DNA of 13,208 nt from contig DAOTXW010000036.1 of the NCBI GenBank assembly GCA_034435035.1, forward strand, positions 1-13,208. Direction: 5' to 3'. The stretch comes from JAHEME01 sp034435035 (lineage in GTDB: Bacteria > Chloroflexota > Anaerolineae > Aggregatilineales > UBA3940). The notes beneath the pieces were generated by a model. It searched no databases. It saw nothing but the letters and a program-made list of their open reading frames with translations, and was not told the origin of the DNA. Both the position numbers and the translations under genes were made by a program. This document shows positions 6,825-13,208 of this stretch, piece by piece; position 1 is the first letter of the stretch; the number at the start of each line of letters is the position of its first letter.

Positions 6825-7423
6825 GGCGCGTCCGGCCTCCAGTCGTACTCCATGTAATCGGCGGTTTCGCGGGCCACCTCGTCGCCCAGCAGCCGGGCCA
6901 CCACGTAGAGCGCCATGTCGATGCCCGCCGAGATGCCGCCGGAGGTGATCACCGCCCCGTTGTCGATGAAGCGCTCGCCCCAGGTGACGGTGGCATCGGG
7001 GACAAGCTCGCGCAGCAGGTCGAGTCCGGCGCGGTGGGTGGTGACATGCAGGCCGCCCAGCAGCCCGGCCTTGCCCAGCAGCAGCGCCCCGGTGCAGACC
7101 GAGAGCGTCAGGTCGGCCCGGGCGGCCTGCCCGGCGATCCAGTCGATCAGCGGGGCGTTGTGCAGCTCGCGCCGGGTGCCGAACCCGCCGGGCACGACCA
7201 GGATCTCCGGCGGCGGGCAGTCCTCCAGCGTGAAGTGCGGCACGACGGCCAGCCCGTTGCGGGCGATGACCGGCCCGGCCTTGCCGGCCAGCGTGTAGAC
7301 GTTGAACGGCGGCTCGCCGCCGCCCCGCCGCCCGGTGACAGAGAAAACCTCGAACGGGCCGGCGAAGTCGAGCACCTCCACGTCGTCAAAGAGCAGAATC
7401 CCCACGTTGCGCGGGTGAGTCAT
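6821..7423 (-). CDS. DJ-1/PfpI family protein, isonitrile-hydratase-like
   Basis: A 200-residue class-I glutamine-amidotransferase-like protein. It shows the N-terminal GILLFDDVEVLDFAGPFEVF (8-27), the strand VVPGGFG (77-82), and the nucleophile elbow SVCTGALLLGKAGLL with Cys110 followed by Thr111. The later TTH at 128-130 and SGGISAGIDMALYVV at 161-175 complete the fold. Asp19 with Cys110-Thr111 matches the arrangement described for isonitrile hydratase, but the same domain also forms the N-terminal half of GlxA/FtrA-type AraC regulators. No helix-turn-helix follows, so this is a stand-alone enzyme-like protein. The ATG at 7423 lies 19 bases after the ccmG stop. The reaction is not settled by sequence alone. 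Confidence 0.85.
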   Translation of the reverse strand: MTHPRNVGILLFDDVEVLDFAGPFEVFSVTGRRGGGEPPFNVYTLAGKAGPVIARNGLAVVPHFTLEDCPPPEILVVPGGFGTRRELHNAPLIDWIAGQAARADLTLSVCTGALLLGKAGLLGGLHVTTHRAGLDLLRELVPDATVTWGERFIDNGAVITSGGISAGIDMALYVVARLLGDEVARETADYMEYDWRPDAP

Positions 7424-7442
7424 CGCAGCCCCCCGATCCGGT

Positions 7443-8012
7443 TCATGACCCGCTGGTCGAAGCCAGCGCCTTCTCGATCTCGGAAGCCAGTTCGGCGTAA
7501 GTCAGCGGGCGGGCGGCGTAGAAAACGACTCTGCCCTCGGCATCGACGATGAACGTCTCCGGCACGCCGCGGATGCGGTAGGCGTCGCTGATGGCGGTGC
7601 GCAGGTCCGGGCCGTTGGGGTAGGTGATGCCGTACCTGCCCAGATACTCCAGCGCATTGGCCTCGGCATCGACATAGTCCACGCCGACGAACTGCACGCC
7701 GCGCTCGCGGTAGTCCTGCCAGGCCCGCTCCAGCGCGGGCGCCTCCTCGGCGCACGGGGCGCACCAGCTGGCCCAGAAGTTGATCACCACCACCTGCCCG
7801 CGGTAGTCGGCCAGCGTGAACTCGCCGCCGCCGTACAGCGGCATGGTGAACGCCGGTGCCTCGCGGCCCCCTTCCGGCGGCGCGGCGAAGGCATTGGCCA
7901 GCCCCAGCGCCACGAACACCAGCACGGCGATCACCGCCAGCCAGATCAGGGCGCGGCCCGGCCCGAAGCGGCGGGCGGCGGCGGGAGTCTCGGTCAGAGT
8001 CGGCTCGGTCAT
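7443..8012 (-). CDS. ccmG: Membrane-anchored thioredoxin CcmG/DsbE (TlpA/ResA-like)
   Basis: Reductant for apocytochrome haem-binding cysteines and for CcmH, acting outside the membrane. The 189 residues have a short cytoplasmic N-terminus, one membrane anchor (about 21-43), then a thioredoxin fold with active site WCAPC at 83-87 and the cis-proline loop RGVPETF at 148-154, which is typical of the CcmG/ResA group. The ATG at 8012 has AGGAG 6 bases upstream. It lies 36 bases after ccmH, as is usual for this redox pair. ResA or TlpA would be equally good names by sequence; the ccm context favours CcmG. Confidence 0.9.
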   Translation of the reverse strand: MTEPTLTETPAAARRFGPGRALIWLAVIAVLVFVALGLANAFAAPPEGGREAPAFTMPLYGGGEFTLADYRGQVVVINFWASWCAPCAEEAPALERAWQDYRERGVQFVGVDYVDAEANALEYLGRYGITYPNGPDLRTAISDAYRIRGVPETFIVDAEGRVVFYAARPLTYAELASEIEKALASTSGS

Positions 8013-8048
8013 GTGCGGCTCCTGTGACCGCCCGCGCGGGGCGGCATA

Positions 8049-8456
8049 TCAGCTTCCGTATTCCTGAAGCTCGCGCTCCAGCCTGGCCACATACTCCGGA
8101 TCCAGGCCGTCGTAGCGGATGGCGCTGGCGGGCAGCGGCTCGGCCCTGAGCGCCCCCGGCAGCATCCGGCGCAGCGCCGCCGCCAGCACGATGATCCCGC
8201 CCAGCACGGCCAGCGGCGGCAGGATCCAGACCACCACATTGAAGCCGCGGGCGTCGGGCGTGGCCAGGACGCGCTGGCCGTAGCGATCGACGAAGTACGC
8301 CTTGATCTCGTCCTCGCTGCGGCCCTCGGCCAGCATGGCGCGGATCTCGTCGCGCCAGTCCGCGCAGGCTTTCGTGCCGCACACATCCAGCGGGACGTTC
8401 TCGCACACCGGGCAGTAGAGCTGCTCGGAGATGCGGTTGACCTCGTCATCAGTCAC
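8049..8456 (-). CDS. ccmH: CcmH thiol-disulfide component, mature domain (signal peptide cut off by an upstream in-frame amber codon)
   Basis: Extracytoplasmic thiol oxidoreductase of cytochrome c maturation. Numbering from the GTG at 8456: EQLYCPVCEN (CPVC at 15-18) is the redox motif of the CcmH/CycL family. The three-helix domain continues with DWRDEIRAMLAEGRSEDEIKAYFVDRYG, and a membrane span lies at about 73-96. It has two additional cysteines, 26 and 31, next to the CxxC where classic CcmH has Val-Glu-Ser-Asn-type residues. This reading frame has no signal peptide and no ribosome site before the GTG. The same frame continues upstream through six codons and a TAG to an obvious signal peptide (8475-8588). 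The gene is therefore likely broken, read through, or mis-sequenced; family identity is secure. Confidence 0.85.
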   Translation of the reverse strand: MTDDEVNRISEQLYCPVCENVPLDVCGTKACADWRDEIRAMLAEGRSEDEIKAYFVDRYGQRVLATPDARGFNVVVWILPPLAVLGGIIVLAAALRRMLPGALRAEPLPASAIRYDGLDPEYVARLERELQEYGS

Positions 8457-8474
8457 GGCGGCGGCGGCGGGCGG

Positions 8475-8588
8475 CTACCCTCCGGGCGGGGCGTCCCCGC
8501 CGCCGTCCTGCGCAAAGGCCGCCGCCGCGCCGGCTGCCAGCCCCAGCGCGACCAGCCCCAGACTCAGCCAGCGAAAGGTTCTCATCAT
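8475..8588 (-). pseudogene. ccmH: Detached signal peptide of ccmH, ending in an in-frame TAG
   Basis: A 37-codon frame begins ATG ATG at 8588, 18 bases after the SGNH gene's stop, with GAGG just ahead. It encodes an export signal: basic MMRTFR, hydrophobic WLSLGLVALGLAAGAAAA, and a cleavage site after AFA (about residue 26). A linker QDGGGDAPPGG then ends at TAG (8475-8477). The frame is identical to ccmH, and the bases between read PPAAAAV in frame into TDDEVNRIS. Signal plus linker plus mature domain would make a normal CcmH of about 179 residues starting at 8588. A one-base change of the TAG would restore it. Alternatively it is a separate micropeptide, which I consider less likely. Confidence 0.7.
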
Positions 8589-8606
8589 CCTCGTGTCGTC
8601 TTTCCG

Positions 8607-9761
8607 CTATTCCGGCGCGAGGCCGGGCGGCGCCCAGCCCTGCCGCGCCAGCCAGCCCGCCAGCGCCTCCGCCGCGGCGGCATGCCCGGCGGGCGTCCAG
8701 TGCGTATTGGAGGCGTAATACAGCGGCGCCCCGCCCGCCCTCTGCGCAGCGGCCCGCAGCGCCGGCGTCAGGCTGAAATAGGCGATGCCGTTTGCCTCCA
8801 GCAGCGCCGTCACCTGACGCTCCAGCCGGTCGCCATCGAAGTCGGCGCGGCGATCCGCGAAGGCCGGGTAGCGAGCGAAGTATCCCTCCGGGTCGATGGC
8901 GTCCATCTCCGGCGCGATCACCACCGCAAACTGCGCCCCGTCGGCTTCGGCGGCGTCGCGCAGGGCCACCAGCACCGCCTCAAAGACCGGCCACACCTGC
9001 GCGTACAGGGGGTCGGTGTAATCCGCCTGCAGGCGGGCCGCGACGGGCATCACGCCGCCGTACAGCCCCAGGGCATAGGCCGCGGGCCGGTCGATCAGCT
9101 CCCGCGAGAGCAGATCGGCCAGCACGGAGGCCCGGATCAGGCGCAGGAAGATGGCCCGCTGGACGGGCAGCGGCGCCTCGACGCGGCTGGAGCCGGACGG
9201 CGGGCGCCAGCGGTCCGCGGGGACTTCGGTCAGGGCGCCATCCACCAGGGTATACTGGTACACGCGCCCGGCGTCCAGCCCCAGCACCACGTCCTGACCC
9301 GTATCCGGGCGCATTTCCTCGATGTCGTTGCCCAGATACAGCAGCACGATCACCACATCGGGATCGTAGCGCCGGCCCTCGGCCAGGTAGGCCCGGTAGT
9401 ACTGCGCCGGCGAATAGCGGGCCACGCCCATCTCGATGATCTCATACGGCCCGTCGGCCAGCGCCGCGGCGCGATCTTCCACCATCTGGAACGAGCGCCG
9501 CTCCGCCGGCACCTGCACCGCCTCGGTGAACGAATCGCCCAGCACCAGCAGCCGCAGCCCGCCCGGCGGGTTGACCGCCGGATAATCGCGGTCGATCAGC
9601 CCGTGGTCATTGACGCGCACCGTGAACGGCGGCTGATCCGGCAGATCCGTGACCCGCACCGCCGCGCCGGGGCGATGCCGCCAGCCCAGCGCCGGGTCCG
9701 GCTCGTACAGGTTGTAAATGTTCGCCGGGTCGGCGGCGGCGGCGGCCTGAAAAGCCGCCAC
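8607..9761 (-). CDS. SGNH/GDSL-hydrolase-like protein
   Basis: A 384-residue frame counted from GTG at 9761. Residues 19-32 (YEPDPALGWRHRPG) form the short pre-domain common in membrane-anchored SGNH proteins. Block I with the catalytic Ser is LLVLGDSFTEA at about 70-80, a conserved LYLGNDIEEM follows at about 142-151, and the terminal catalytic-type block is SNTHWTPAGH near residue 360, where the Thr-His replaces the usual Asp-x-x-His. It is related to the esterase/O-acyltransferase-like SGNH families that act on polysaccharides, but the substrate is unknown. The coding frame extends upstream into a membrane anchor with no ATG, GTG or TTG before 9761 (see the next entry), so the listed start is probably not the real one. 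It sits between ccmF and ccmH, where no Ccm role is known for it. Confidence 0.75.
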   Translation of the reverse strand: MAAFQAAAAADPANIYNLYEPDPALGWRHRPGAAVRVTDLPDQPPFTVRVNDHGLIDRDYPAVNPPGGLRLLVLGDSFTEAVQVPAERRSFQMVEDRAAALADGPYEIIEMGVARYSPAQYYRAYLAEGRRYDPDVVIVLLYLGNDIEEMRPDTGQDVVLGLDAGRVYQYTLVDGALTEVPADRWRPPSGSSRVEAPLPVQRAIFLRLIRASVLADLLSRELIDRPAAYALGLYGGVMPVAARLQADYTDPLYAQVWPVFEAVLVALRDAAEADGAQFAVVIAPEMDAIDPEGYFARYPAFADRRADFDGDRLERQVTALLEANGIAYFSLTPALRAAAQRAGGAPLYYASNTHWTPAGHAAAAEALAGWLARQGWAPPGLAPE

Positions 9762-9848
9762 CTGCCGGGCCAGGATGGCGCGGGCGGCCAGCTCCAGCGC
9801 CCCGCAGGCCAGCGCCAGCCCGATCAGCAGCGCGGCCAGCCGGAAAAG
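9762..9848 (-). other. In-frame upstream segment encoding the SGNH protein's membrane anchor
   Basis: Read in the SGNH frame, the codons before GTG 9761 give LFRLAALLIGLALACG, then ALELAARAILARQ, directly joined to the annotated N-terminus. This is a typical signal anchor for the family. The frame is open up to a TGA at 9990-9992, yet has no ATG, GTG or TTG in that whole stretch. The real start may be a rare codon such as CTG. Alternatively one base may be wrong: removing a single C in the CCCTCCCCC run near 9879-9888 would fuse the frame to the small membrane gene upstream. Confidence 0.6.
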
Positions 9849-9876
9849 GCAGCCCTGCCCGCGGCGCGGGCGGGCG

Positions 9877-10125
9877 TCAGGGGGAGGGTTCGTCCTGCTC
9901 CTCCTTGCGGGTGGCCCGCCCCACCGCCGCGCCGATCGTGCCCACCAGCAGCACCACGAAGCCCACGGCTGCCACCGCCGCCGCGATCGTCAGCGGCGGC
10001 TGCGCCACCCGCACGGTCAGGCTGCCGAAGGTGAACTCCGGGATGCGGTCGTGGAAGTACCACACCGCCCCCAGAAAGCCCCCGACGACCATCAGCACGA
10101 TCCCACCTTCCTGCACGGTCCGCAT
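9877..10125 (-). CDS. Small two-span membrane protein of unknown function
   Basis: 82 residues with hydrophobic spans at about 8-24 and 44-68, separated by a short polar loop (HDRIPEFTFGSLTVRV), and a highly charged tail ATRKEEQDEP. I do not recognise the family. The ATG at 10125 has a strong GGGGGGAG ribosome site 5 bases upstream and lies 24 bases after the ccmF stop, which supports it as a real gene of the operon. Its place after ccmF invites comparison with small Ccm accessory subunits such as CcmD, but CcmD has one span and no sequence match is visible. Confidence 0.65.
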   Translation of the reverse strand: MRTVQEGGIVLMVVGGFLGAVWYFHDRIPEFTFGSLTVRVAQPPLTIAAAVAAVGFVVLLVGTIGAAVGRATRKEEQDEPSP

Positions 10126-10149
10126 AATGGCTCCCCCCTTGACGCGCGG

Positions 10150-12339
<2,190 letters not shown>

Positions 12340-12484
12340 GAGGGATTCAATGCCTCACAATCAGATGGTCTGGGGAGCCGGGACGCCGGCCGCCGGCGCC
12401 GGATTCGGCAGGAGCGACCGGCTGGCCGCCCCTGCCCCGCTCGCATCGAAAACCGGTCAGGCGTGTCCGTCCCACCGGCGGGCG

Positions 12485-13009
12485 TCAGCTGCCCGCCTGC
12501 TCCGGGACATCTTCCTCGTAGCGGGTCGGGCACTTCAGCAGCAGCTCATCGGCGTAGAACACGCCGTCCTCGCCCAGCGTGCCGGTGACGATCGCCTGCG
12601 CCTCATGCTTGAGCAGATCAGGCTTCGGCTCATTGTACAGCACCACCGTCACCCGCTGCGCGTCGGGGTTGCTGACCGCCTCATGCAGGACCTCGGCCAG
12701 CCCGCCGTCATCCTCGATCTCAGCCGCCGAGTCCGGGATGTGCACGATGTCGAAGCTCAGCGTCTCGCCATCATACTGGATTGTATCGCCGATGACCGCG
12801 CCGGAGATGCGGATGTTGCGTCCGGCCAGCTCGGACTGGCGGGCGTGCAGGTCGTCCACCGTGATGAAGTATTCCTGCTGGGAGGTGATGTTGGACACGA
12901 TCAGGTAGACCACGGCAGCCAGCAGGATCACACCCCCGATCAGGAACTTGGTTCGGCCCCCGGCGGGGGCGGACGGGACACTGCCGGGCTGAAGGGTTGT
13001 TTCGGTCAT
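12485..13009 (-). CDS. ccmE: Haem chaperone CcmE, Cys-type (CxxxY)
   Basis: Membrane-anchored periplasmic or extracytoplasmic haem carrier that links the CcmABC step to CcmF. The 174 residues comprise a cytoplasmic N-terminus, one anchor (about 22-39) and an OB-fold domain with the family signature VSNITSQQEYFITVDDL and GRNIRISGAVIGDTI. The normal haem-binding His of the HxxxY motif is replaced by Cys160 in LLLKCPTRYEED, giving CxxxY with Tyr164. The loop around 90-115 is longer and more acidic than in E. coli CcmE. I chose ATG 13009, with GGAG 9 bases upstream. The in-frame ATG at 13042 would add eleven residues (ACCETTETHF after the Met) and has no ribosome site. It is the first gene of the operon. 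Confidence 0.92.
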   Translation of the reverse strand: MTETTLQPGSVPSAPAGGRTKFLIGGVILLAAVVYLIVSNITSQQEYFITVDDLHARQSELAGRNIRISGAVIGDTIQYDGETLSFDIVHIPDSAAEIEDDGGLAEVLHEAVSNPDAQRVTVVLYNEPKPDLLKHEAQAIVTGTLGEDGVFYADELLLKCPTRYEEDVPEQAGS

Positions 13010-13088
13010 GAAGTGGGTCTCCGTAGTTTCACAACAAGCCATGAACGATACCGAAGGCGCCGCCCTGCCATCTGCCGCGCTGCGCGGG

Positions 13089-13097
13089 ATTGTACCA
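13089..13097 (-). promoter_or_regulatory. Extended -10 promoter upstream of ccmE (proximal)
   Basis: The minus strand reads TGGTACAAT: a TG-N extended -10 with TACAAT (five of six). The matching -35 position (13112-13117, TGGGGA) is poor, as extended -10 promoters allow. Transcription would start near 13082, about 73 bases before the ccmE ATG. Confidence 0.4.
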
Positions 13098-13141
13098 CGC
13101 CCGCCAGAGGCTCCCCACCGGCGGGCCGCCGCAGTGGATTG

Positions 13142-13170
13142 ATTGTAGAACCTGCCGGGCGGGCGCTCAA
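13142..13170 (-). promoter_or_regulatory. Sigma70-like promoter upstream of ccmE (distal)
   Basis: TTGAGC (13165-13170) and TACAAT (13142-13147) are separated by exactly 17 bases on the minus strand: four and five of six matches to consensus. Start of transcription would be near 13135. It is the best candidate for driving the ccm operon. Confidence 0.55.
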
Positions 13171-13208
13171 TGCGCCGAATCGCCCATCCGGGGTCAGCCG
13201 CGCAGCGG

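Noticed and set aside
12340..12484. A short Arg-rich frame between ccmE and ccmF
   Set aside because: Its composition (mostly Arg, Pro, Gly), overlap into ccmE and lack of a ribosome site do not support a gene. I see nothing else in this gap.
13010..13042. Longer N-terminus for CcmE starting at 13042
   Set aside because: No ribosome site stands before that ATG, whereas GGAG precedes the ATG at 13009 and the protein then begins with a normal short cytoplasmic tail.

Overview
The window is GC-rich DNA in which every gene I can support lies on the minus strand, so transcription runs from high to low coordinates. It is a cytochrome c maturation (Ccm, System I) locus: ccmE, ccmF, ccmH, a ccmG/TlpA-type thioredoxin, a CcmI-like zinc-ribbon protein, a diheme cytochrome lipoprotein, ccmA and ccmB. 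Several other genes are interleaved with these. The CcmH sequence (YCPVCENVPLDVC) and the gene mix suggest a Chloroflexota (Anaerolineae-like) bacterium. That is an inference from memory of such proteins, not a database result.

Layout in transcription order. 13208-13010: upstream region with two sigma70-like promoters. 13009-12485: ccmE, a Cys-type haem chaperone with a CxxxY motif. 12339-10150: ccmF. 10125-9877: small two-helix membrane protein. 9761-8607: SGNH-hydrolase-like protein whose membrane anchor is encoded upstream of its first usable start. 8588-8049: ccmH, with its signal peptide separated from the mature domain by an in-frame amber codon. 8012-7443: ccmG/TlpA. 7423-6821: DJ-1/PfpI-family protein. 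6824-6267 and 6282-5752: two GNAT acetyltransferases. 5711-5250: CcmI-like/zinc-ribbon membrane protein. 5184-3313: diheme cytochrome c lipoprotein with extra domains. 3297-2581: ccmA. 2557-1838: ccmB. Then, after a 250-bp gap with its own promoter and a CRP-like palindrome, 1587-28: a secreted parallel beta-helix protein with 54-residue repeats. The window starts with an 18-base C run.

How the genes work together. CcmA and CcmB are the ATPase and one membrane subunit of the haem-handling ABC complex. CcmE carries haem outside the membrane, and CcmF transfers it to apocytochrome. CcmG and CcmH keep the CxxCH cysteines reduced. The diheme lipoprotein in the same operon is a plausible client. 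CcmC, the usual partner that loads haem onto CcmE, is not in the window. Short gaps and overlaps (4 to 145 bp) from ccmE to ccmB support one long transcript.

The most notable points are the amber codon inside ccmH, the Cys-type CcmE, the SGNH gene lacking a canonical start for its anchor, the multidomain cytochrome, and the near-consensus CRP-type site over the -35 box of the beta-helix gene. Two neighbouring genes with broken or missing N-termini (SGNH and ccmH) could also mean local sequence errors.
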